NCBI RefSeq assembly: GCF_019186805.1
Contig: NZ_CP066783.1
Location: 2,121,501-2,185,500, forward strand
DNA from: Comamonas fluminis
GTDB lineage: Bacteria > Pseudomonadota > Gammaproteobacteria > Burkholderiales > Burkholderiaceae_C
Length of the DNA stretch: 64,000 nt
Reading direction: 5' to 3'
Shown in pieces: positions 44,289-54,020 of the stretch (its first letter is position 1; every line of letters starts with the position of its first letter). The notes below the pieces were generated by a model. That model had not been told where the DNA came from. It saw only the letters and a list, made by a program, of their open reading frames with translations, and searched no databases. The position numbers and the translations under genes were made by a program.

Positions 44289-44405
44289 CTGCGCTGCTTT
44301 CGTATTGCGGGTCGCTCAGCTTGCGAAAAGGTGCTGCCTGCAGCTTGTTATTGGCTTGCCGTTTTGACGGCTTTGGCTCAGGCAGGTGACTATTTCACTG
44401 ATGAA

Positions 44406-44437
44406 AAAGCCTCTGGGTGCTGGTCACCAGAGGCTTT
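44406..44437 (-). terminator. Terminator of the universal stress protein gene
   Basis: AAAGCCTCTGG and CCAGAGGCTTT form an 11-bp perfect stem. On the minus strand a T-run follows. It lies 58 bp after the stop of the stress-protein gene. Confidence 0.85.
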
Positions 44438-44495
44438 GTATTCATCGTCCCTGAGAGTCAGGTGCGTATTTCGATGGCACCGAAGCTTTGGGGCA

Positions 44496-44951
44496 TCAGG
44501 CGCTGGCGGCCAGTCGATGCACCAGAACGGGAATGCTGCTATGGGTCAGAACCTTCTGGGTTTCGCTGCCCAGCAAAATGCCGCTCAGGCCTTTGCGGCC
44601 ATGTGAAGCCATGCAGATCAGGTCGCAGTGGCTATCCTGCGCCTGCTTGATGATGGTTTCGCTGATGGACGTGCTGGTGCTGCGAACACCGTTGAGCGAA
44701 ACGCCTTCGATTTTTGCCAGCTCCTGGGCAAATTGCAGCACTGTATCGGCTTCGGCCTGTGCGCTTTTCTCAAACTCGCTGGCGTCATAGGCAATCATGG
44801 CGCGCGAGCCGTAGATCAGGGCGCGAAAATCGGGCATGACGAACAGGGCCGTCACCTGAGCGCCTTGCTCCTTTGCGAGCTGTATGCCAGCGCGCAATGC
44901 TGCTTCAGAGAGCTGGGAGCCGTCGGTGGGGATCAGTATGTGCTTGAACAT
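44496..44951 (-). CDS. Universal stress protein (UspA family)
   Basis: 151 residues, one domain, from ATG 44951 (MFKHILIPTDGSQLSEAALR). The start has AGGAGG-like sequence upstream. The nucleotide-binding C-terminal motif reads ASHGRKGLSGILLGS, where the first Gly of the usual GxxGx9GS is Ala, so ATP binding is likely but not certain. It is cytoplasmic, and stress survival is the family role. Confidence 0.92.
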   Translation of the reverse strand: MFKHILIPTDGSQLSEAALRAGIQLAKEQGAQVTALFVMPDFRALIYGSRAMIAYDASEFEKSAQAEADTVLQFAQELAKIEGVSLNGVRSTSTSISETIIKQAQDSHCDLICMASHGRKGLSGILLGSETQKVLTHSSIPVLVHRLAASA

Positions 44952-45102
44952 TTCAGCCTCCTCGCGCATCGTTGCGCTTTGCTTGCAAGAGTGGAATTCC
45001 TTGAACAGATATTCCCACTGCGCAAAGGCGAGGGCAACGCCCGGGTGAGGTGAACTTCACTGTGTTTGATGCGCATCAAACCCGGGGTGGCGACGATATT
45101 TG

Positions 45103-45549
45103 TCAGGCTTGCAGCGCACGCTCGTTGCGGGCCATGCGCTCAAGCGCAGCGCATACATCGGCCATGCGGCCAGAGATCAAAAGGCACTCGGGTTGCTTGC
45201 GTGGCTCGCGCTGAACGATTTTGAGTGTGCGTACTACCTGTTCTTCCTTGTCTGCCTCCTGCGTCAAAGGCAGGCATAACTGTGCTTCATCGACAGCCGC
45301 TTTACGCGCTGGCTGCTGGCGGCTACTGCTGCGGGTTCGGCTTTTGCGCATGGTAAAGACATTGGGGTAGCGGAATGGATGGGTGGCACTGTCAGCTGCA
45401 GGGCTCTGAAAGGCGAGGGGTGGGGTGTCTGGCTTGGTGTCTGGTGCTGGATACAGGTACGGCAGGTTTGGCAGATTGGCGGCGGCGCACACCTGAAAGA
45501 TCTTGAGTTTCAGCTGGGTCAGCGACAGCAATGGTTTGGCGAATTCCAT
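45103..45549 (-). CDS. Hypothetical protein
   Basis: 148 residues from ATG 45549 (MEFAKPLLSLTQLK), chosen because AAGGAG lies seven bases upstream. The middle is Pro-rich, then a basic stretch (MRKSRTRSSSRQQPARKAAV), and the last 30 residues look folded (LISGRMADVCAALERMARNE). A shorter start at 45351 (82 residues) is possible. No family recognised. lexA is encoded upstream on the same strand. Confidence 0.6.
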   Translation of the reverse strand: MEFAKPLLSLTQLKLKIFQVCAAANLPNLPYLYPAPDTKPDTPPLAFQSPAADSATHPFRYPNVFTMRKSRTRSSSRQQPARKAAVDEAQLCLPLTQEADKEEQVVRTLKIVQREPRKQPECLLISGRMADVCAALERMARNERALQA

Positions 45550-45704
45550 GAGCAACTCCTTGAAAGCCTTGAGGCCTGGATCGGGCAGGATTGCGGATTT
45601 CGGGCAAAGCTCCGCCCAGGGCGAAGCAATCTGGCTTCGCGCCTACCACCTGGGCTGGAGGGGACTGTGAGGCGTTGCAGTCCCGTAGGCTGCAGCGCCT
45701 GTTC

Positions 45705-46379
45705 TTACATGAACATGGTGTTGCGAATCAGACCCACTGCGAGGCCTTCAATGGCAAAGGGTTCGTCAGGGCTGACGTGAATCACCTTGTAGTCGGGGTT
45801 CTCGGGCAGCAGTTCTACGCCCTGCGGTGTGCGCTTGAAGCGCTTGACGGTGACGTCATCGCCCAGGCGGGCTACGACGATCTGGCCGTTGCGGGCTTCG
45901 TGGGCCGATTGCACAGCCAGCAGGTCGCCATCCATGATGCCCGCGTCGCGCATGGACATGCCACGCACCTTGAGCAGGTAGTCGGGCTTGGCGGCAAACA
46001 GGCTGGGTTCGACGGAATAGCTCTGGTCGATATGTTCCTGAGCCAGAATCGGGGAGCCCGCAGCAACACGGCCCACCAGAGGCAGCACCAGTTGCGACAG
46101 GGCAGTCAGGGGCAGGGCAAAGCTGGTGCCACGGGCTGCGTTGATGTTGCGCACGGTATCGGCGCGCAGACGAATGCCGCGCGAGGTGCCGCTGACCAGG
46201 TCAATCACGCCTTTGCGGGCCAAGGCCTGCAGGTGTTCCTCGGCCGCGTTGGCAGACTTGAAACCAAAGGTGCTGGCGATCTCGGCCCGTGTTGGAGGTG
46301 CGCCTGTGCGCGCAATGGTGGACTGGATCAGGTCCAGAATCTGCTGCTGGCGGGGGGTGAGCTTGGGGTGGTCTAGCAT
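45705..46379 (-). CDS. lexA: LexA repressor
   Basis: 224 residues. The N-terminal winged helix has [20 protein letters not shown] and the C-terminal S24 peptidase has the Ser in [20 protein letters not shown] and the Lys in VTVKRFKR. It represses SOS genes until RecA stimulates its self-cleavage. Two SOS boxes overlap its promoter, so it is autoregulated. It is divergent from the asparaginase gene with 79 bp between the starts, so the boxes could also influence that gene. Confidence 0.97.
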   Translation of the reverse strand: MLDHPKLTPRQQQILDLIQSTIARTGAPPTRAEIASTFGFKSANAAEEHLQALARKGVIDLVSGTSRGIRLRADTVRNINAARGTSFALPLTALSQLVLPLVGRVAAGSPILAQEHIDQSYSVEPSLFAAKPDYLLKVRGMSMRDAGIMDGDLLAVQSAHEARNGQIVVARLGDDVTVKRFKRTPQGVELLPENPDYKVIHVSPDEPFAIEGLAVGLIRNTMFM

Positions 46380-46406
46380 GTCTGGCTTCCGGTCAGCTAA
46401 TTTGAT

Positions 46407-46422
46407 CTGTTGGTTTATACAG
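46407..46422. promoter_or_regulatory. SOS box 1 (LexA operator)
   Basis: CTGTTGGTTTATACAG fits CTGT-N8-ACAG exactly. It lies 28 bp upstream of the lexA start. Confidence 0.9.
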
Positions 46423-46425
46423 TAC

Positions 46426-46441
46426 CTGTATTTTTAACCAG
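46426..46441. promoter_or_regulatory. SOS box 2 (LexA operator)
   Basis: CTGTATTTTTAACCAG fits CTGT-N8-ACAG with one mismatch (C for A). It lies in tandem with box 1, 19 bp centre to centre, which suggests cooperative binding, as at E. coli lexA. Confidence 0.8.
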
Positions 46442-46458
46442 TTTTATGTGGAGAGCAA

Positions 46459-47475
46459 GTGCCAAGTCCAAAGATTGTGATTTTGGGAACCGGTGGAACG
46501 ATTGCGGGGCAGGCGGATGCCAGCACGCAAGGCGTGGGCTACAGGGCGGGGCAGATCACCGTAGAGGGGCTGATTGGCGCTGTGCCTGATTTGCCACAGA
46601 TTGCCGCTGGCCGCACCGGCGCGGTTCTGCAGGCGCAGCAACTGGCGCAGATTGATAGCAAGGATATGGACTGGAGTGTGTGGCGCAGCTTGCTGCAGGC
46701 GGTATCCGAAGGGCTGGCGGATGCATCGGTGCAGGCGCTGCTGATTACGCATGGAACAGACACGCTGGAGGAAACTGCGTGGCTGCTGCATGCCGTGCTG
46801 CAGCCGCACAAGCCTGTGGTGTTGACCTGCGCCATGCGCCCCGCTACCTCGTTGCAGGCCGATGGGCCGCAGAATCTGCGCGATGCAGTGGCCGTTGCTG
46901 CTGCCGGGCGTGCTGGCGTGTGGGTGGTGGCGGCAGGAGAGGTGCATGCGGCAAGCGAGGTGCTCAAGGTTCACCCGTATCGTCTGAATGCTTTGCGCTC
47001 TTATGAGGGCGGGCCTTGCGCTTGTGTGGAAGAGGGGCTGGTGCGCTGGTTGGTCAGTGAGCCGGTGATGCAGCAGGCATGGACGCCCGAGCAGCTACAG
47101 GCTTTGCTGGCGCGCCACGATTTGCCCTGGGTAGAGGTTTTGCAGTCTGGCGCGCTGCAGGGCAGGCGGGCTGTGCATGCACTGCTTGCGGCGGGTGTGC
47201 AGGGGCTGGTGATTGAAGCCACGGGCAATGCCACGGTGCATCTGGATTTGCAGAGGGCGCTGAATGCTGCGCGTAGTCAGGGCGTCAAAGTCTGGCGCAG
47301 CACCCGCTGTCTGGAAGGCCGGCCCGTGGGGCAGGGCGTGGTTGCCGAGAATGCCGATGACGCGATTGCTGCCCGACTGGCGGTGGCCGTGGATGCGCAG
47401 GAGCTGGATTGCGTGCTGCTGCCGCCCAGCAAAGCCCGTGTGGCCATGATGCTGGAGCTGGCCAGGAACTCCTGA
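46459..47475 (+). CDS. L-asparaginase, type I/II family
   Basis: 338 residues starting at GTG 46459, with GGAG upstream. The two catalytic Thr motifs are present: ILGTGGTIAG and LLITHGTDTLEETAWLLH, the latter with the Asp/Thr pair. There is no signal peptide, so it acts in the cytoplasm, splitting asparagine to aspartate and ammonia. It is divergent from lexA. A strong terminator follows. Confidence 0.93.
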   Translation: MPSPKIVILGTGGTIAGQADASTQGVGYRAGQITVEGLIGAVPDLPQIAAGRTGAVLQAQQLAQIDSKDMDWSVWRSLLQAVSEGLADASVQALLITHGTDTLEETAWLLHAVLQPHKPVVLTCAMRPATSLQADGPQNLRDAVAVAAAGRAGVWVVAAGEVHAASEVLKVHPYRLNALRSYEGGPCACVEEGLVRWLVSEPVMQQAWTPEQLQALLARHDLPWVEVLQSGALQGRRAVHALLAAGVQGLVIEATGNATVHLDLQRALNAARSQGVKVWRSTRCLEGRPVGQGVVAENADDAIAARLAVAVDAQELDCVLLPPSKARVAMMLELARNS

Positions 47476-47513
47476 AACCATAGCTGGAAGTGCTTGATGT
47501 ATAAGCGTGAAGC

Positions 47514-47547
47514 AACAAAAAAGCACCCGAGGGGGTGCTTTTTTGTT
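47514..47547. terminator. Bidirectional terminator
   Basis: AACAAAAAAGCACCC and GGGTGCTTTTTTGTT pair around a GAGG loop, with A- and T-runs on both sides. It ends both the asparaginase (plus) and adk (minus) genes. Confidence 0.92.
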
Positions 47548-47564
47548 GAGGGCGAAAGCCGAGC

Positions 47565-48754
<1,190 letters not shown>

Positions 48755-49531
48755 TCAGCCCGCAAACAGGGCGCGCACGCGCTCCAGGTCTTCTGGTGTA
48801 TCCACACCGGCGCCCGGCGCATCGGGTGTGATGTGCACGGCAATGCGGTGGCCATGCCACAGGGCGCGCAGTTGCTCCAGCTGTTCCATGGCCTCGGTTG
48901 GCGCGGCGGACAGGCGGGGGAAGTCGCGCAGAAAACCGGCCTTGTAGCTATAGATGCCAATATGGCGCAGCGGTGTGAAACCTGCGTGACCATTGCTGGC
49001 CGTCACGGTCTTCCACCACGCTTCATCGGCATGGTCGCGCGAGAAGGGGATGGGCGCACGGCTGAAATAGCTGGCCAGACCGCTGGCATCGCACACGACC
49101 TTGACCACATTCGGGTTGCGATAGTCGGCCAGCGTCTCGATGGGGTGGGCGGCGGTGCCCATGCTGGCTTCGGGGCGGGCCAGCAGCAGCTGGGCCACGG
49201 CGTCGATCAGTTGGGGGTCGATCAGCGGCTCGTCGCCCTGCACATTGACCACCACATCGTCGCCCGAGAGGCCTAGTTGCTCGCAGGCTTCGGCCAGGCG
49301 GTCGCTGCCGCTGGCGTGGTCCTTGCGGGTCAGGATGGCTTCAATACCGTGCTGGGCGCAGGCCGCAACAATGCTTTCATCGTCACCGGCCACCACGCAG
49401 CGCGCAGCACCAGCCAGGGCTGCACGCTGGGCGACGCGAACCACCATGGGCAGACCGCCGATATCGGCCAGCGGCTTGCCGGGCAGGCGGCTGGAGGACA
49501 GGCGGGCGGGAATCAGTACCGTATAGGACAT
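48755..49531 (-). CDS. kdsB: 3-deoxy-manno-octulosonate cytidylyltransferase
   Basis: 258 residues. The nucleotide-binding start [20 protein letters not shown] and the conserved [18 protein letters not shown] are diagnostic. It couples CMP to Kdo for the LPS inner core. Gene order with lpxK and the Trm112 gene is that of many betaproteobacteria. Confidence 0.96.
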   Translation of the reverse strand: MSYTVLIPARLSSSRLPGKPLADIGGLPMVVRVAQRAALAGAARCVVAGDDESIVAACAQHGIEAILTRKDHASGSDRLAEACEQLGLSGDDVVVNVQGDEPLIDPQLIDAVAQLLLARPEASMGTAAHPIETLADYRNPNVVKVVCDASGLASYFSRAPIPFSRDHADEAWWKTVTASNGHAGFTPLRHIGIYSYKAGFLRDFPRLSAAPTEAMEQLEQLRALWHGHRIAVHITPDAPGAGVDTPEDLERVRALFAG

Positions 49532-49583
49532 GGGAATAGGAAACTGTTCACAGAGGGCTGGTCAGGGGAAGGCACGAAGCCGC

Positions 49584-49772
49584 TCAGAGGCTGTCTTCCA
49601 GCTCATCATCCGTCAGCGTGCGGGCTTCGTTTTCCAGCAGCACAGGAATGCCGTCGCGCACGGGGTAGGCCAGACGTGCGCTGTGGCTGATGAGTTCCTG
49701 GTGCTCGCGGTCGAAACGCAGCGGGCCTTTGGTGACGGGGCAGACCAGCAGTTCAAGAAGTTTGGCGTCCAT
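49584..49772 (-). CDS. Trm112-family small protein
   Basis: 62 residues from ATG 49772 ([20 protein letters not shown]). The family is a small domain that in other organisms holds a zinc site and partners methyltransferases. Only one Cys (CPVTKG) is visible, so the bacterial form may lack zinc. It lies between lpxK and kdsB as in many Burkholderiales. Confidence 0.9.
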   Translation of the reverse strand: MDAKLLELLVCPVTKGPLRFDREHQELISHSARLAYPVRDGIPVLLENEARTLTDDELEDSL

Positions 49773-49879
49773 GAGAAATCCTGCAATCAATAGTGGGCGC
49801 GGTCCGGAGGGTGGACTGCGAAATTTGGAAACTGGCGCTAATGATAGTCAGCCCGGAGAGGCTGGCAGACCAATGGTGT

Positions 49880-50890
49880 TCAAACACTGGCGAGTTTGGC
49901 GTCCAGCAAGGCCCAGAACGCGGGCGGCAGCGACAGTTGCAGCGGCACAGCCCAGGCTTCGGGGTGCGTGTGCCACAGCTTGACAGCATCTTTTTCGGTG
50001 CAAATCAAGGCTGAGCCACTGTCCAACTTACGTGAGAAGCTCTCGAAATCATAGTGATCTGGCAAAGACTGGGTGGCGCCCAGCGTCAATCCCTGCGCCC
50101 CGAGCATGGCGAAAAAAGATTCGGGTCTGGCCACCGCAGCCACGGCTTCTAGGGGCTGGCCTTGAAGGTCGCGCAGTGCGCAGCGCTGGCCCAGGCCATT
50201 GCGGGCGTGGTCTGCCAACTGGCGCTGCAGGGCAAAAGCGGGGGCCGTGCCAGCGGGCTGCGGCGGCTGGCCTGCGTACAGCGTGGCCGTTACATCGCGG
50301 GGCCAGGGTTCGCGCAGCGGGCCAGCGGGCAGCAAAAAGCCGTTGCCCACGCCTTCGTCGTTGAACACGCACAGCTCTATATCGCGGGCCATGGCCAGGT
50401 GCTGCAGCCCGTCGTCACTGACGAGAACATCCACCTGCGGATACTTCTGGCGCAGCGCGCGGGCGGCCTCCAGTCGCTGGGCCGCCACAAAGACGGGCAC
50501 GCCAGTGCTGCGGGCCAGCAGGGCGGGCTCGTCCCCCACTTCGCTGGCGGGGGTGTCCGGCAGGGCTTCGCGGCAGTCGTCGGTCTTGCGGCCATAGCCG
50601 CGAGAGAGGATGCCCGGCGTCCAGCCTGCCGCCTGCAGATGGGCCACCACGGCCTGGGTGACGGGGGTTTTGCCCGCGCCGCCCGCAATCACATTGCCCA
50701 CCACGATCACGGGCAGGCCTGTGCTTTGCTGGCGGCGGCGCATGCGGCGGGCGTTCCAGCCTTGCAGCGCACCATACAGGCCGGATAACGGCCACAGCAG
50801 CCATGCGCCCAGCCCCCGATGGCGCCAGACAGCACGCAGACCCGTCTGGGGGGCGGTGCGTTGGGTGCTGGGCGAGGAGGTCGATGGCAT
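49880..50890 (-). CDS. lpxK: Tetraacyldisaccharide 4'-kinase
   Basis: 336 residues. Walker A-like NVIAGGAGKTPVTQAVVAHL and the conserved SDDGLQHLAMARDIE fit LpxK, which phosphorylates the lipid A precursor at the inner membrane. An N-terminal membrane-associated helix is present (LGAWLLWPLSGLYGALQGWN). Confidence 0.95.
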   Translation of the reverse strand: MPSTSSPSTQRTAPQTGLRAVWRHRGLGAWLLWPLSGLYGALQGWNARRMRRRQQSTGLPVIVVGNVIAGGAGKTPVTQAVVAHLQAAGWTPGILSRGYGRKTDDCREALPDTPASEVGDEPALLARSTGVPVFVAAQRLEAARALRQKYPQVDVLVSDDGLQHLAMARDIELCVFNDEGVGNGFLLPAGPLREPWPRDVTATLYAGQPPQPAGTAPAFALQRQLADHARNGLGQRCALRDLQGQPLEAVAAVARPESFFAMLGAQGLTLGATQSLPDHYDFESFSRKLDSGSALICTEKDAVKLWHTHPEAWAVPLQLSLPPAFWALLDAKLASV

Positions 50891-51061
50891 GGAAAGCGGG
50901 GTGGTGAGTGCGAGAGTACAGAGCCTCGATCATACCGTCAGCAAGCCACGCGCTATGGAGATGAGAGCGCCTTGCGCAATCACTATCTGCGCTTGAAGCG
51001 GATTCAAGTCTGCAGCCCGCACCCTGCACCCTCAGTGCAGCGCAGCGGCACAGACCTGGGT

Positions 51062-52477
51062 TCAGCTGAACGGGCGGGTCATGGTGGTGGAGAGGCTGCC
51101 ATCCTGGCGCAGCATCCAGCGCTGCTTGCCACGGGTGACGACGATCTGGCCGCCGCCAATCAGCTCCGCTGTATCAAAGCTGCGCTCCGCAATGTCGGCG
51201 CCCTGCGGCGTAACCAGTCGGTAGGTGGGCTGTGATGTCTGCTCGCCGGATTGCAGCAGCAAGGCGCCGCTGTCCAGTGGGTAGATCAGCTTGCCTTTGA
51301 TGTTGCGGCCAACGCGCTGCAGAGTCAGCAACTGGTCGCTGCGCTGCTTGAGAAAGACCTGGGTGCCTGCCGCGGTGGAGTAGGCGAAATACGGGCTGTC
51401 ACGGCCGCTGCGCCGCGGGCAGTAGCTGCCGGGCACTGGCTCATCGACCAGTGGCTGCAGGGCTTCGTTGTACAGGCGGCAGCTTTGCGGCGTTTTGTCT
51501 GCCTTGAGTTCCTGCGTCTGAATCAGCAGGGGCGGATTGTCGGGCGCTTTGCGCTTGCCATTTCCATTGCCATTGCCAGCAGGGCTTGGTAGCCAGTTCG
51601 GCCACATTTCAATATGGTCAAAGCGTGGCAGTGCAATGGGCTGGCCCTGCGCCGTGTGAAGGTGCAGACCCTGGCTATCCATGGCCAGCAGAAATCTTGG
51701 TGTGAGCTGGCCGTTTTTATCGACCTTTCCCAGCGCATTGATGACCTGTCCCACACCGCTCCAGCGCGGCTGCAGCAGCTCGTGCAGGCTGGCCAGGTCC
51801 AGAATGCCTGCGCCAACCGGCTCGCTGATGTGAACGGCGCGCAGGTTGCTGGCGTCGAGCTCGCTATTGGCCGAGCTGATGGAGGCCAGTCCATCCCCCA
51901 GCAAATACTGGTGGGGCGAACTGGCTACCAGCTTGCCCCGCGTGAAGCGCACATAGGAATTGGCGGTTTCGGGCTCGGCCCCCGGCTTTGTGACAACAAC
52001 GGTGCGCTTGAGCAGCACACTGTGGGGCAGGTCCCGGCTGGGGAGGTCGACTTGCAGCGCGTCGAAAGCTGGAACGCCCAGTGACTGTCCCTTGGCATCC
52101 AGCAGTTCGCCGCAGCCCTGGCGATAGGCGATAAACCCCACGGCCTTGCCACCCAGGGCCAGGGTTTCGATGGATTCAAAAGCGATCTGGGGTTTGGCGG
52201 GCGCATTGCGCAAGACAAAGCGCTTGCCGCCATTGGGCAGGCTCACCGTCTTGACCGCGGCAAACCAGGCCTTGTCAGGCTCCATCGAGCCTTTGTAGCC
52301 CGTGGCCTGGTAGCCGTCGTAGGGCTCGGTAATGGCAGCGCTTTGCGGGTTGGGGGTGCAGGCGGTGATGCTGCCCGCTTCGGGGCCAAGGGGCTGGGCT
52401 GCAGCCGCAAAACTGAGGCCCAGGCCCATTTCCATACCAACACCCAGCAGCATCAAGGTGCCCAGCCATTTCTGCAT
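51062..52477 (-). CDS. Exported protein of unknown function between exbD and lpxK
   Basis: 471 residues with a signal peptide (about 1-27, ending AAAAQP). The mature protein has beta-rich, repeat-like stretches (GLHLHTAQGQPIALPRFDHI; QVFLKQRSDQLLTLQRVGRN) that hint at a propeller or WG-repeat fold, but this is not proven. A Gly-Asn hexanucleotide repeat (GNGNGNGK) lies near residue 300. Cys residues could form disulfides. It sits in the envelope cluster, so a periplasmic envelope function is likely. Confidence 0.75.
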   Translation of the reverse strand: MQKWLGTLMLLGVGMEMGLGLSFAAAAQPLGPEAGSITACTPNPQSAAITEPYDGYQATGYKGSMEPDKAWFAAVKTVSLPNGGKRFVLRNAPAKPQIAFESIETLALGGKAVGFIAYRQGCGELLDAKGQSLGVPAFDALQVDLPSRDLPHSVLLKRTVVVTKPGAEPETANSYVRFTRGKLVASSPHQYLLGDGLASISSANSELDASNLRAVHISEPVGAGILDLASLHELLQPRWSGVGQVINALGKVDKNGQLTPRFLLAMDSQGLHLHTAQGQPIALPRFDHIEMWPNWLPSPAGNGNGNGKRKAPDNPPLLIQTQELKADKTPQSCRLYNEALQPLVDEPVPGSYCPRRSGRDSPYFAYSTAAGTQVFLKQRSDQLLTLQRVGRNIKGKLIYPLDSGALLLQSGEQTSQPTYRLVTPQGADIAERSFDTAELIGGGQIVVTRGKQRWMLRQDGSLSTTMTRPFS

Positions 52478-52527
52478 ACCCGCCCCAGCAATGTGAATGG
52501 CCCATGATAGGCCAGAGCTGTGGGCAA

Positions 52528-52953
52528 TCAGGGCTTGGCGCCTGTGGACTTTTGTGTCGCAAACGTAATTTGTGACAGGCCCGCACGGCGTGCGGCTTCC
52601 ATCACCGTCACCACCGACTGGTGGGGGGCGGTGGCATCGGCGCTGATGATGACCACACTGTCCTTGCCTGCTGCAGCGGCGCCAGCGAGGGCGGCGGCCA
52701 CGGCATCCATGGTGCGGTCGTCCAGCGTCTGCTTGTTGACGGCGTAACGGCCATCAGCGGCCACGGCCACAATGATTTCCTTGGGCCGGTCGCGCTGCAG
52801 CTCGGCGTCTGCCACGGGCAGCGTCAGCTCCAGCTCGGTGAACTTGCTGTAAGTGGTGGAGAGCATCAGAAAGATGAGCACCACCAGCAGCACGTCGATG
52901 AAGGGGATCAGATTGATCTCGGGATCATCGCGGTGACGGGGACGGAAGTTCAT
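52528..52953 (-). CDS. exbD: ExbD/TolR-type biopolymer transport protein
   Basis: 141 residues with one N-terminal membrane helix containing the essential Asp (INLIPFIDVLLVVLIFLMLS) and a periplasmic domain. With ExbB it uses the proton gradient to energise TonB. No tonB gene accompanies it here. It starts 16 bp after exbB. Confidence 0.92.
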   Translation of the reverse strand: MNFRPRHRDDPEINLIPFIDVLLVVLIFLMLSTTYSKFTELELTLPVADAELQRDRPKEIIVAVAADGRYAVNKQTLDDRTMDAVAAALAGAAAAGKDSVVIISADATAPHQSVVTVMEAARRAGLSQITFATQKSTGAKP

Positions 52954-52969
52954 GGTGAGCGCTTTCCGC

Positions 52970-53605
52970 TTACTTGGCCAGTTTCAGGCGGCCCAGGTGG
53001 CGCACAAACTGCTCGGACGCCAGCTCCATGCTCAGCAGATAGCCGTCAACACGGGCGCGGAAATAGCGCCAGAAGATCAGCGTGGGGATGGCCACGATCA
53101 GGCCAAACGCCGTGTTGTACAGCGCAATCGAGATGCCGTGCGCCAGTTGCGCAGGGTTGCCGCCGCCGACAGCGCCGCCGCCAGTCTGCGAGCCAAAGAT
53201 CTCGATCATGCCAATCACGGTGCCCAGCAGTCCTAAAAGAGGAGCTGCAGACGCAATGGTGGCCAAGGCGCTCAGGTATTTTTCCAGCTTGTGGGCGGCA
53301 GCGCGGCCCGCGCCTTCCATGGCGGCGCGCAGCTCGTCTTCGCTGCTGTCGGGGTGGGCTTGCAGCGTGTTCAGGCCCGAAGCCAGCACCCCACCCAGCA
53401 CCGAGCTTTGCGCCAGCTGCTGTGTGGTTTCGCTGCTGGGCAGGCTTTTGGCGGACACCGAAATCGCTTCATTGAGCAGATTGGCTGGGGCGACCTTGCT
53501 GGCCTTGAGCGCAGCAAAGCGCTCAAAAATCAGGGCCAGGGCCAGAATCGAGCAGGCAATCAAAGGCCAGATGGGCCATCCTGCGGCTTGTATGATTGAC
53601 AGCAA
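52970..53605 (-). CDS. exbB: ExbB/TolQ-type proton channel protein
   Basis: 211 residues from TTG 53605 (LSIIQAAGWPIWPLIACSIL), which has GGGAGAG upstream. No ATG is near, and the 84 residues read before this point are not membrane-like, so TTG is the best start. Three membrane segments and the family region APLLGLLGTVIGMIEIFGSQ are clear. It forms the stator with ExbD. Confidence 0.9.
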   Translation of the reverse strand: MLSIIQAAGWPIWPLIACSILALALIFERFAALKASKVAPANLLNEAISVSAKSLPSSETTQQLAQSSVLGGVLASGLNTLQAHPDSSEDELRAAMEGAGRAAAHKLEKYLSALATIASAAPLLGLLGTVIGMIEIFGSQTGGGAVGGGNPAQLAHGISIALYNTAFGLIVAIPTLIFWRYFRARVDGYLLSMELASEQFVRHLGRLKLAK

Positions 53606-54020
53606 CGTTGCTCTCCCTCGTCGTTCGAAATTGCAGTCGGCGATTATGACCCAGCGCCGCACCGCCTCAGCCTGTATTTGTGTTGCGGATGACCCTCGGT
53701 TTGCGCCAGCGCAGTCCGCATGCAGGCAAAGGGCTGGCGTCATGTCCTGCAGGCGGCCAGCAAGCAGTCTCACGCGCCTATAACACATATTTCTGTGGAT
53801 AACTTTGTGTGCTAGTGCGTCCTGCCCATCGATGCTGTTGCGCAGTCGCAGGCACATGACAATTTTGGCAGGCGTGTGAATAGTGATAACTCAATAAAAA
53901 TCAATAACTTGCAATTTGTTGTTGCCTTGCTGGATTCATTCTTGTTTACATTGCCCATGCTGGCGCTGGGCAGCCCGATCTGTGGAAAAATCCGCCCGCG
54001 CAAATCTTGCTTAACACCGC
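53606..54020. other. 415-bp gap between exbB and xseA with two DnaA-box-like sites
   Basis: No gene is supported. TGTGGATAA (53794-53802) is a perfect DnaA box on the minus strand (TTATCCACA), and TGTGGAAAA (53981-53989) is a close match. AT-rich sequence lies between (about 53876-53935). The promoters of exbB and xseA must be here. Confidence 0.55.

Noticed and set aside
53606..53857. Upstream extension of ExbB
   Set aside because: 84 residues with no membrane or family character. TTG 53605 with GGGAGAG gives normal ExbB length.
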